This document shows, piece after piece, positions 34,012-44,540 of a stretch of DNA of 64,000 bases; position 1 is the first letter of the stretch; every line of letters begins with the position of its first letter. This stretch comes from Micractinium sp. NFX-FRZ. Lineage: Eukaryota > Chlorophyta > Trebouxiophyceae > Chlorellales > Chlorellaceae. The translations under genes were made by a program, and so were the position numbers. The stretch lies in the NCBI GenBank assembly GCA_029339195.1, contig JAPTJF010000116.1, positions 1-64,000 of the forward strand. The letters are read 5' to 3'. Below the pieces are notes generated by a model. It did no database searches. It was not told the DNA's origin and saw only the letters and a program-made list of their open reading frames with translations.

Positions 34012-37000
34012 ATGCTGGCTTGCAGCACTCGCATCAACGCCAGTGCCGGCGTTGCCGCCGGCAAGCAGCAGCCCGCCGCCCGCCTGGGCTGCGGTCTGGC
34101 GCGCATTGCCGGTCAGCGCATTGCCACTCAGGCCGCCAAGAGCTCTAGGACGCCCGCAGCGACACTGAGCAGCCGGTGAGCCTTCAACTCGGTGGCCAGC
34201 TTTGGTCGCCAGTGACCTGCCGGCCAAGAGCCAGGCGTTGGGCCGCCGGGAAGGCTCGCAAGTTCAGCCGTCCAACCCACCGATAGACCGACGATCCTTC
34301 ACAATTGCTGCCGCTGCCGCCAACATTGTTCTGTGCTACACGCAGGGCGGTGCGCGCGCAGTCGGCGGGCAAGAACGGCTCTCCCTCTGCTGCCTCCTCC
34401 TCCTCCTCTGGAGCCTATGATTATGACCTGATCATCATCGGCTGCGGCGTGGGCGGCCACGGCGCTGCGCTGCATGCCGTTGAATGCGTGAGTGCAGGGC
34501 TGCGGAGGGGAGGCGGGCGGCCGGTCAGCTGGCGGTACACCCGTCCGCCCGCCAGCTTGCTGCCAGCTTGCTGCCAGTTTGCTGCCCTTCGTCTTCTGAA
34601 CCTTTCCAGGTTTGGGGCTCGGCTGGTGCCCGCCTCTGAGCAACCAAGCCGCACTGTCTGGCCTGCCGGGAGTTGAACCCAGCCTCTACCCCTGCCCTCT
34701 TGCTGCCCCGCTGCTGTCTGCTAGTCCGAGCAGTTCCGCCCCTTCTTCTTCTCAGCCGGAGCGGCATGCAGAGTCATAATTCTGCTCCACCCCGCTTTCT
34801 TACATAGCCAGCACGCTACTCCTGTTCCTGCAGCCGCCCTCGGCCTGCCCTCGGCCCCTCATCCTCCCTGCCCCTCTTGTGCTTCATCCTCACTGCAGGG
34901 CCTCAAGGTGGCCGTCATTGAGGGGCACGACATTGGCGGCACCTGCGTCAACCGCGGCTGCGTCCCCTCAAAGGCGCTGCTGGCCGCCTCAAACGAGGTA
35001 GGCGGGCGCAGGAAGCTGCACTGCTATCAACACTTTGGAACAAGCCAGCTCTGATTAGGAGCATCGTTGCAGCAAGGACGTGTGTCGCCGGTGCAGCGGC
35101 ATGAGTGGGAGCGGAGGATGCAGAAGGGGAGCAAACAGAACGCACATGCTCGCCCTTTTGTTGGGGCTGCATGGACGGCAGCCAGGCTCACCCTGTGCGC
35201 ACTGCTTCCTGACCTGCCGGGTGCTGTGCAGGCAGCGCAGGTGCGTAAGCACTGAACAAGCACCACCAGACAGTGCTGCACAACTCTCTTAACGGCACCC
35301 CACCTCTGTGACTCAACTGCCTCCCTCTCCCCCTCTCTTTCTTATGTTCCTCTCCCTCCCCGCCAGGTGCGCAAGCTGCGCAACTCGCACCACCAGAAGA
35401 CGCTGGGCATCCAGCTCAACGGCACCCCCACCTTTGACCGCCAGGCCATCGCGGACCACGCCACCAACCTGGCGTCCACCGTCCAGGGCAACCTGGCGCG
35501 CTCACTGGAGAGCATCGGCGTGGTGAGTGCCGGTGCTGGGGGGACAGGGCAGCTGGAGGGGGACAGGGCAGCAAGGCAGGGCAGCAAGAGAGGCGGCTGC
35601 TGATGCGTCCAGGGCAGAAGAGCGGATGCTGCGGGGTGCGTGCAACATTGTATGCGCCACGCAACAGCTCGCTGCGGCCCAGCAGCAGCCCGCCCGCTTC
35701 ACCTCCCCTCTTGCCACGCACTTGCCTGTTGCACCTTACCGCACTTGCAGACTTTGCGACCGCATTTGGCCAAGCTGACCGGTGCCCACTCCGTCCCCTG
35801 CAGCCTGCCACCGCTGCACACAGTTGTACCCACGCCCCTCTCACTCCCCCGTGCCCCTCGCCTCCCGCGCTGCAGACCATCCTGAAGGGTCAGGCCAAGC
35901 TGACGGGCGCCAACTCGGTGTCCTACGGCCTGCCCGGCCGCGTGGACGTCGGCGGCTCCGCCACCGCCAAGGACATCATCATCGCCACCGGCTCCGTGCC
36001 CTTTGTGCCCGGCGGCATCGAGGTGGACGGCAAGACCGTGTTCACCAGCGACCACGCCCTGAAGATGGAGTGGCTGCCCAACTGGATTGCCATCATCGGC
36101 AGCGGCTACATTGGACTGGAGTTCAGCGACGTGCGTGCTGGGCTGGGTGGGGGGTGGGCGCGGGGAGTGCGCTTGCTGGGCTGGGTGGGGGGCGGCGCGG
36201 GGAGTGCGCGTGCTGTGTTGGGGGGGCTGATGTGTTGTGCCGTGCTGGGTTGCCGCCATCGGCAGTGCATGTGTTGGCACCGTGTGCAGCATGGTGTGCA
36301 TTTGGGCGGGGCTGGTGATGGTCCGGGTGATGTATGCTGTGCACGCTCTGCCAGGGATGCTCTGCGTGATGTTCTGGGCATGCCAAGCAGCACACACCTC
36401 CTGCCCCCGCACACGTGTTGAGATGCGGCCTCAGCCGCTGTTCAGTCTGCTCACCTGCAAGCCTCTCAACGCAACAACACGCACTCACCGTGCTCGTTGT
36501 GTCGATCCGTCCCCTGTTGCTGCTGCCGCAGGTGTACACCGCCCTGGGCTGCGAGGTGACGTTTGTTGAGGCCATGCCCAACATCATGCCCGGCTTTGAC
36601 CGCGAGATTGCCAAGCTGGCGCAGCGCCTGCTCATCCAGGGCCGCCCCATCGACTACCACACCAACGTCATCGCATCAAAGGTCACCCCCGGTGAGTGTG
36701 AGGGGTGTGGGTGGGTGGGGCTAGGCGGCGGCGCTGGCAGGAGGAGCCGGGGCGGGTGCAGCGCCTGGTGCGTGCGGCGCCTGCGTAGCAACCAGGGCCA
36801 TTTGTGGGCAGCGATTGCAGGCACCGGAAATTCCTTTGCTGACATTTAACCCAAACCTGCCTCGCGCTCCTGTTCTCTGCTCCCCACCCAATAGGCGTGC
36901 CCGGCGTGAAGCCCGTCAAGACTGTGCTGTAGGCTTCCTGACACTCCCCCATCCTCTCCAACCCACTCCTCACCTCTTCTTCCCCCCAAATTTCCGCACG

Positions 37001-38570
37001 CCTCTCACCCACACTCCGCCGCCGTGACGCCCATTCTTTGTGCAGGCGTGCCCGGCGTGAAGCCCGTCAAGATTGAGCTGACCGACTTCACCACCAAGGA
37101 GGTGGTGGATGAGCTGGAGGTGGACGCCTGCCTGGTGGCCACGGGGCGCGCCCCCTACACCAACGGCCTCAACCTGGGGTCGGTCAACGTGGAGACCGAC
37201 CGCCGCGGCTTCATCCCCGTCAACGACAAGATGCAGGTGGGGTGTGAACAATGAAAGGGCAAGGAGGGGGTGCTGGCGCAGGGGACAATGGCAGCAGAGC
37301 AGGGAGGTAAGTGGAGGTCCCAACCGCCGGAGGGGGGATGGAGGTTTTCTTTAGTAGTGGTGGACTGGGGTGGCCTGCCCATCTCCAACGTGCTCTGCCT
37401 CGCATTCGCTCACGATCAGTTATCTCGCACCCTAACACCCCACCCCACTCCACCCCTCCCCGCCCCTCTTGCCCCCCACCGCCAGGTGCTGGACAAGGCC
37501 GGCAAGCCGGTGCCCAACGTGTTTTGCATCGGCGACGCCAACGGCAAGTACATGCTGGCGCACGCGGCCAGCGCGCAGGGCATTGCGGCGGTGGAGACGA
37601 TGTGCGGGCGGGACCGGGTGGTCAACCACCTGGCCGTGCCCGCCGCCTGCTTCACGCACCCCGAGGTCTCCTTTGTGGGGCTGACGGAGGATGCGGCGCG
37701 GGAGAAGGCTGAGAAGGAGGGGTGGGCAGACAAGCTGGGCGTGTCCAAGACCTACTACAAGGTGAGGGGAGGGGAAGTGTCCGGGGACACATGGCGGGGG
37801 GGGGGAGGGGTGAGGGAGCAGAGTTGTGACTGCATGCGCGAGATGCGGCAACAAGCCCGGCAGCGGAGGCTGCGCTGAAAAGGGTGCGGTCCTCGTGCAT
37901 TCACGCCCATCAGTGCTGCCACCCACACAGCCGCGCACCTCCTCCTCCCCCACCCACCCGTCACCTTTCTTCCACCCCCCTCCAGGCCAACTCCAAGTCG
38001 CTGGCTGAGCTGGAGAGCGACGGCATGGCCAAGATGATGTACCGCAAGGACAGCGGGGAGATTGTGGGGGTGCACATGATTGGGCTGCACAGCGCCGACA
38101 ACATCCACGAGTTCTCAAACGCCATGAACATGGGGCAGACGCTGCGCGACCTCAAGTTCAACGTGCACGCCCACCCCACCGTGGCAGAGGTGAGCACGGG
38201 GGGATGGATGCGGGGGAGGGAGAGCAGGGGGGTGCTTGACTTAGAGGTTGTGGGGCCGGAGATGCTGGGCAACTGCTATACAAGCATGCTGGGAGCAGTC
38301 ATTGCTGGCGTGCTGTCTTTATGTGTTGGACAGCGCCCCCTGCACGCCTGGCACCCACGCTTTGCACCCAAGTCCTCCCGCTGCCCCGCCCTGCTTCCTG
38401 AATCAACCCTCTGGCACATAATCCCTGCATCCATCCACCTCACCGCCACGCTCCCTTCACACCCCACCTGCCCCCGCTATCAGGTGAACGAGGAGCTGAT
38501 CCGCCACGCCCAGCTGGACAAGGTGGCGGCCACCAAGCCGGCAGCAGCAAAGCAGGCGGTGGCGGCGTGA
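34012..38570 (+). CDS. LPD: Plastid dihydrolipoamide dehydrogenase (E3)
   Basis: E3 re-oxidises the dihydrolipoyl arm with NAD+ in the plastid pyruvate dehydrogenase complex, which feeds fatty acid synthesis. Exons 34012-34175, 34346-34487, 34899-34997, 35367-35522, 35876-36130, 36532-36691, 37046-37236, 37486-37761, 37986-38189, 38484-38570; all GT-AG, phases close, 577 aa. Residues 1-70 form a Ser/Ala/Arg-rich transit peptide. Motifs: FAD loop [16 protein letters not shown], redox disulfide [18 protein letters not shown] loop [16 protein letters not shown]-binding [19 protein letters not shown], catalytic [25 protein letters not shown] and [12 protein letters not shown] match the plastid, not the mitochondrial, E3 branch. 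Introns 3, 4 and 6 carry copies of the following exon's start. A TGTAA lies at 38954. Confidence 0.96.
35241..35275 (+). repeat. Decoy copy of LPD exon 4 start
   Basis: After a CAG, GTGCGTAAGCACTGAACAAG followed by CACCACCAGA parallels the real exon 4 start (GTGCGCAAGCTGCGCAACTC, 35367), 126 bp upstream. Used as an acceptor in the same phase it would bring in TGA at the fifth codon. Confidence 0.75.
35751..35807 (+). repeat. Decoy copy of LPD exon 5 start
   Basis: After TTGCAG, this segment aligns over about 55 bp with the real exon 5 start at 35876: GGCCAAGCTGACCGGTGCCC against GGCCAAGCTGACGGGCGCCA, then a shared GCCTGCC. The offset is 125 bp. Confidence 0.75.
36133..36225 (+). repeat. ~45-bp imperfect tandem repeat in LPD intron 5
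   Basis: GTGCTGGGCTGGGTGGGGGG-type units followed by CGCGGGGAGTGCGC occur twice, immediately after the exon 5 donor, with a partial third. Confidence 0.65.
36895..36930 (+). repeat. Decoy copy of LPD exon 7 start, with stop codon
   Basis: After AATAG, the 27 bases GCGTGCCCGGCGTGAAGCCC plus GTCAAGA are identical to the real exon 7 start at 37046. The copy then diverges to ACTGTGCTGTAG, so inclusion in frame would end the protein after 13 codons. Offset 151 bp. Confidence 0.88.
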
Positions 38571-39202
38571 GCAGCCAACAGCGCCCGGCCCCCAGCCCCC
38601 CAAGCAAGAGCCTCGCCCCAGCCCGCCTTGCCCACCCATTGGCTGGCTGTGGTGGGGCACTGCCTCCCCTCTCCTCCCCCCCGTATCGTGGCGCCTCAAG
38701 AGTGACCCCAAGAGCTTGGTCTTCCTCCCCTGCCTGCCTCAGATAGACGACCGCTGCCCTGCGTTGATGCGCTTCCTGTCCCCGCGTGCCGTGAGAACTG
38801 CGCACCATCTCTTCCCTCCCTCACTCCCGCACCCATCCTGTTTGTGTACTCCTATCACCCCGCTCCCTCCCGCTCCCCCGTTTCATTCCTTGCTCCTGCC
38901 AAGCCACCCAGAGCGCCCCTCAGCAAACTCATGACACACCAGCCACATGCGGTTGTAAGGCATTCATCTCTTCACTTTGGCTCTTCACTTTGGGGCCCCT
39001 TGCATGTCAGGGCACCAAGGAGGGCAGCCTGGTGGGGACGCAAGCAGAGCACTTGGAAGAAGCAGTGCTGCTCAGATCAGGAGTAACAGTAATAGCAGCA
39101 TTGTTGGGTTAGCAGTACACAGGTGGATGTCAGGTGTGCTCAGCCGCAGTACACGGGTGGATGTCAGGTGTGCTTGCCATGCTGCAAGCAGGTGCACGTT
39201 CC
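38571..39202. other. Convergent 3' region with a 34-bp tandem repeat
   Basis: LPD (+) and the NFACT gene (-) converge here. A TGTAA at 38954-38958 is the candidate LPD poly(A) signal. GGTGGATGTCAGGTGTGCT recurs inside two 34-bp units at about 39113 and 39147. No gene seen. Confidence 0.55.
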
Positions 39203-42200
39203 CTAGTCTGTCTCGCCGGTCTGTGCTGCTATGGAGGCGTCAGGGCGCCCCACCACCACCGCCTCCTTGCGCACCATCACCTGCACACGTGCACAGGTGA
39301 AGCATGGCTTGGTGACATGGCAGCACAGGGCATGGAGTGGATGGCCCTGACCCGCTGCTGCTGTACCACCCACTGCATCCATGTGCCTCTCATCCCTACT
39401 TTACATCCTTCGCCATCACACACTATGCACGTACCAGTACGACCAAGCCACCAGGACACTGTAGGCACGGGGCCTGCCCATGTTGCCCCACGCTGCCGCC
39501 TCCCACCCAGCCCTGCCTCCCAGCCCACCTGCCCCGGCTTGGCTCCGTTTGGCTTTGAGAGGTGCTTGGGGTCGCACATGGTGACGTCGCACTTGCCCTG
39601 GGTGCGCGCCTTGGAGAACCAGGCCGCCAGGTCAGCACAGAACGCCACGTCAGCCTGCTCTGCCGCCTGCCCCGCTGGGATGCGCATCACGAGGTGGGCG
39701 CCGGGGACGCCCCTGCGGGTTGGGCACAGCAGGAAGGGTGCCAGTGAGGTAAAGGAGGAAGGAGGGTGAGCAAGCGGGGGGGCATGTGGACAGCTTCTCC
39801 ATTCCCTGCGTCTCTCAAGTTGAATGAAACAGGTTGTTGCATGCTGCATACCAATTGCCGGCCTGCCTGGTGAGATGGTCCCCCAGCAACTGTGCGCTTT
39901 GTACCCCTTGCAGACACGCTGCCCTCACTCTGCTCTCCCACCTGCCCGCCCCACCCACCTGGCGTGCATCCACACATCGCCCGGCTGCGCCAGCCGGCAC
40001 GACAGCTCATCGTTCTGCCGGCTGTTGCGCCCCAGCAGTACCACAAACCCGCTGGGCGACTGGTACCGCCGGAAGTCGCGCTGCCCGCTGCTCTCCCGTG
40101 CCCCGCTGTCTGAGCCGGCGCCGGCGCCGCGCTTGGCGGCACGCCGCGCCTTGGAGGCCGCTTTGGTGGCGGCCTTGTCTGCCAGAGCTGCGTCCGGTGG
40201 TGCTTTCATGTACTTGCCGGCAACGAGGTCCGCCTGTTGTTCATAAGAGGAGCGGGCAGGGGGTGCAAGTTGAGAGCTCAGCGGGAGGGGGGAACGAGGG
40301 ATGCGCTGGGTGGGCTGGGGGCCGGTTGCCATGGCAAGGGGCAGCACAAGGGGGCGATACCACGCGGGACCATGCCGCCACCCCCTGCTTTGAACAGGGC
40401 CAGGCAGAGCACTCGCATCGGCGGCTGGCACAGCTGGCAGCAGTGAGCAGGCCTCATCAGCCAGCCAACCAGCCAACCAACCAGCCAGCCAGCCAGCCAA
40501 CCAGCCAGCCCGGCAGGCAGCCAGCTGCCCCACCCGCACGTACCTGCACCTCCTGCAGTGCCGCCAGGTGCGAGCCCCCCTCCAGCTGCTGCACCATCAA
40601 CTCCACCTCAGCCAAGTACTCTAGCTCCCCCCGGGCCGCCTCTAGCAGCGGCGCCACCTGCTCGGCTGCCCGGCGCTGCTTGCGTGCCTGCATGGACGGG
40701 TGGTGGGAGGGGACACGAAACATCGGCAGCAGGCAGCTGGAGGTGGGGGGACAATGGCGGGTGGGCCAGGGCGGCGAGACGACGCGCATTTGCTCTGGCT
40801 CTGGCAGCAGCGCTGCGCTGCCTGCTGCCTGCCACCCCGCACGCCCGACCAGACGCATCTGTCCACACACCTTGCGCCTCCCAACGCACGCACACTGCCA
40901 CATCCAGCGCCACAGCGCCACAGACTTCCCTCCCCCTCCCTGCCACCTCATCCACATGCCTGCTTGTACATCCCCTCACCCACATACCTGCTTGTACATC
41001 CCCTCGGCCACCTCCACCGCCGTCTTCTGTGGGTCCAAGGGGATGGTCACCATCTCGCCGCTGTCCCAGTCCTCGACCTCGACAGACGCCGCCCCCGCCT
41101 CAATCCTGCGGGCGGGGCGGCAGGGAGGAGCGCAAGGGGGTGTGGGTGGCAGGGTTCGACCGACGCTATGCCAGCAGCAGCCAAAGCATCAGCAAACGAT
41201 TCTGTGAACCCAGCCGGAAAAGTTGGCCCACCCCTGCCATGCCACCATCGCCCCCACATGCTTTCTTACACAGCGATCACTCTCTTCAACCACCAACACC
41301 ACCCAATCCGACCTGCGCGCAGCACCTCCACGACCTTGCTTTCGTCCAGTGTGGATCCCCTCCATCCCCACCTGACCCCCCCCCCGCCGCCAACGGACAC
41401 CACACCAACACTGTAGAGCAGCCAGATCCCCCTGTACACACCTGTCACTGTGCCTGCCACTGCCAGCTAGTGCACAACGAACTGCCCCCTGGCGATCCCC
41501 CCCCCACACCCTCCCACCACATCCACCAGCTGCTGCACAGCACAGCAATTTCTGGGTTCATCCACCTTCCCCCCAAGGGTCGTCTCCCCCACCTGTACAC
41601 ATTGGCCATCACCATGTCGGCCAGCTTTTGTGAAGCCTCGTGCTTGTCCCCCTCCCCCCCCTGCCGCTGCAGCGACTCGACCTTCTTCTGCGGATGTGGC
41701 GGGCGCCGGGGCGGGCAGGGCAGGGGAGGGATGAGCGGTGAGGGACATGGGCAGGACATGGGCAGGGCGGTGGGCAGGCGGTGCGCAGGACACGGGCAGG
41801 GCAAAGGCGCAAGAGAGGCGGGGAGCAGGCTGGACACTGTCTCAGTTGCATGCTCAGCTGCCTTCCCCGGGGGGCCCAATCTATGGGCTGGGTGGCCTGG
41901 GGTCAAGCCCACTTAACAAGCATGCTTAACAAGCATTAACAAGCACTTAACAAGCACCCCGCCAGCCACCCTGCCCATAGGTCACGGTCCCACCTGCAGG
42001 CGCGTGATGGCCGACGCCACCGCCTTGCTCAGCTGCTGCTTCAGCCCGCCAAACTGCTCTGCCGACTGGGGTGCCGTGTAGTAAGAGTGCAGGAAGGGGA
42101 GCGCAGCACCCACAGGCTCAAACCGCTGCCCCGCCTGCTGCCCTGCCTGCTGCGCCTGCTGCGCGCCGCCCAGCAGGCTGTACGTGCCGCTCCGCGTGCA

Positions 42201-43713
42201 GTAGCTGGCTGCAAAGCTGCCCGCCGCCAGCGCGCCCAACCAAGCCTGCCACTGCTCGTGCAGGCGCTGCCACTGCTCTGGCGCCAGCTCAGCAGGCAGC
42301 GCGTCAGCGGGCACGCCTGCCGCTGCCGCCAGGTCACGTGCCAACTGAGGCGAAACCCCTCGGAACCCGCGCACTGCCACCTGCTGGAAAGTGGGCCGCC
42401 GGTCGGCGGGCGCCGCCTCTGCCAGCTGGCACAGTACTGCCTTCCAGTCCTCTAGAGAGGTGCAGGCGTCAGGGTCAAGCCCGTTGGCAGGGGGAGGTGG
42501 CTCCCACCGCCCGCCCACCTGCACGAGGCGCACAGAGGACATGCGCTGGCCCACCTGCCGGAAAGGAGGTGGGGGAAGTGGGGGAGGGGGGGCAGCTGGG
42601 TAATGAGCAGGCCACCACATGCACATGCATGCGCACACATGCGCCTCCTCTGCCCTTGCTTTGCCCTGCCCCTGCCGAACGCCACGGCCTGTTCACTACC
42701 CGCCTGCTTCGCCCCCAACCCACCCTCCTTACTCCCTTCGCCCACCTGAAACTCCGACCACCCTGCCACCCACCCAACCCTTTGTCCCTGCACACCTGGT
42801 GCGCCGCCGCCACCACCGTCTCCCCCGGCCCCAGCAGCACCAGGTTGGAGTAGCGTGCCATGCACTCATACACCAGCTCTGCCGCCGCCGGCTCCCCTGG
42901 GCGCTGTGCAAACGCCAGGCGCAGCACACGCTCGTAAGGTATGGGCAGCCAGGCGCGGGTGAGCACCAGGCCGCGCAGGGTGGTGGACAGCTGGGAGCCA
43001 AAGCTGTACATCTCTGCAGCGCTGCCGCGGGCGGGCGCCTCGCCCAGCCCCACGTGTGCGTAGCGCGAGTGCCAGCTGAGGTGCAGCCAGGCTGCGACAG
43101 CGCATCGCAGCAGCAGGGGGACGGGGCGGGGCGGGATGAGCACTTGGGCAGGACGGGGCGGTGCGGTGGCCAGGCAGGCGGGCAGGGGCACTGGCGGCAC
43201 TGAGGAGGGCACCAGAACGTGCGTGCGCCGCTGAGAGCTTTCTTGCGATCGCCAGGTGCATGAGCACGCCCGTGCATGCGCTGCAAGCACAGCGGCAGGC
43301 GGGCCCCGGCCCCAGCACCCACCCGAGTCTGCCATCGTCCTCAGGCGCAGTGCCGCCCCCGCCTCCTCCTGCACCACAGCCTCCACCTTGGCGGGCACCC
43401 AGGCCGGCAGCTCCGCCGTTGCCGCCGCCATTGCCGAGTAGTCAAACGTCTGCACGTGAGCGGGGGCGCTGGGCTGCACGGCGGGGCTGGCACCGGCGGC
43501 GGCAGGCGCCGCTGTTGCGTCTGCCGCTGACGCTGCCGCCGCGGCAGAGTGTGCAGCCCATCTTCGCTGCTGGGGCCGCTGCTGCTGCTGTGTTACGCGG
43601 CATTGCTGCTGTTGCCGCTGGTGCTGCCAGGCTGTCAGGCACTCGGCTCGCGAGGCGAGCGGCCGGGCACCTTGCAGCACAGGCCCGGGCAGGCGCTGCT
43701 TGAGCAGCATCAT
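39203..43713 (-). CDS. Organelle-targeted NFACT / RqcH-like protein
   Basis: NFACT proteins (bacterial RqcH, eukaryotic NEMF/Rqc2) bind stalled large ribosomal subunits and add C-terminal tails. Exons in transcript order: 43713-43323, 43091-42796, 42554-41994, 41687-41593, 41105-40988, 40687-40544, 40233-39959, 39712-39529, 39280-39203; phases close, 713 aa. About 100 N-terminal Gln/Ala/Arg-rich residues look like an organellar transit peptide, so a plastid or mitochondrial copy is likely. NFACT-N: FDYSAMAAATAEL, AWLHLSWHSRYAHVG, ECMARYSNLVLLGP. A coiled-coil middle follows. NFACT-R: DFRRYQSPSGFVVLLGRNSRQNDEL, DVWMHARGVPGAHLVMR. The residue pair equivalent to the RqcH Asp-Arg appears as Glu-Arg (PYERVLRLAF). 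The start is a double ATG; the second is at 43710. Confidence 0.9.
40459..40512. repeat. (CCAG/CCAA)n microsatellite
   Basis: A tetranucleotide run in intron 6 of the NFACT gene. Confidence 0.85.
40957..41005 (-). repeat. 28-bp duplication of NFACT exon 5 end and donor
   Basis: The plus-strand sequence CACAT(A/G)CCTGCTTGTACATCCCCTC occurs twice, 28 bp apart. On the minus strand this is exon 5 end ATGTACAAGCAG followed by GTATGTGGG, then the same exon end again followed by GCATGTGG. The real donor is GT; the copy is a potential GC donor. Confidence 0.88.
41911..41958. repeat. Four copies of TTAACAAGCA
   Basis: CTTAACAAGCA-type 10-14 bp units are repeated four times in intron 3 of the NFACT gene, close to its exon 3 donor. 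They are AT-rich compared with the surroundings. Confidence 0.85.
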
Positions 43714-44540
43714 TCGTCGATAGATTTGAGACGTGTGTTTTGCGCCTGTTGGCGGCAGCGATGGAAGAATGAGTGTGGCATGGCTTGGCGCAGCGGCGGC
43801 AGCGGGCGGCACAGCGGCGGCAGCGGGGGACAGCAGCGGCAGGACTCGACATGTACAGAACGGAACACTGCTACCTCATTCATCTGACAATGTAATTCGT
43901 GAGCGAATGCGATCACAGTTTGCGCGTGAGCGAGGGCACACCCTTGCACAGCTCATGGGGCATGTCAGATCCGCCCGTGGGATGCCATCGGGTTGTTGTC
44001 GGCGCAAGCAGCACACCAGCCTACCCAAGGCTAGAAACGTCCTGAGGCGTATCTTGGCTGATCATGCTGTCGTGTCGTGTTGAGTGGCAGCAGCGAGGAT
44101 GGGGGTCATGTGCAGAGGCTCCCCACGCTTACGCCCGCCCTTCCGCCCCTTCCGCCAGCGGCACCCTGCCTGCTTTAAACCGCGCCCCGGCAGACTGCAT
44201 GCGCACCCAAGCTACATGATTTGCAGCACCGACCTGGCAATGTCCAGCAGCTCGTGTAGCTGTTGGCCCCAGTCTGAGGGTGCCATGCACAGGAAGCTCC
44301 TGCTGTGGCGGCACTGACAAGTCTTCCATGCCCAGTCAGCTGAATTTCGGGACTCAGCGCAGCTCCATGCATCCCACTCACAGGTGCATGCCATCTGCAT
44401 CGCCACGATTGAGTAGCCTTTGTTGTCTATGAACAGCCCTATAGTGTTCAATTTACAAGGGCACAGGTGCTTCACTGGCAGCAGCACGTAGGCAGGGCGG
44501 GGAGACGCGCCAGGCGGCAGCTGTGCTGGCATGTGTCGGG
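43714..44540. promoter_or_regulatory. NFACT promoter / CHID1 3' flank
   Basis: Both neighbours are on the minus strand, so this holds the NFACT promoter (right after 43713) and the CHID1 3' UTR. TTACA at 44453-44457 is TGTAA on the minus strand, about 85 nt past the CHID1 stop codon. No coding region seen. Confidence 0.5.

Noticed and set aside
41911..41958. Transposon end or target-site array (TTAACAAGCA x4)
   Set aside because: There are no inverted termini or coding sequence nearby; simple slippage inside an intron explains it.
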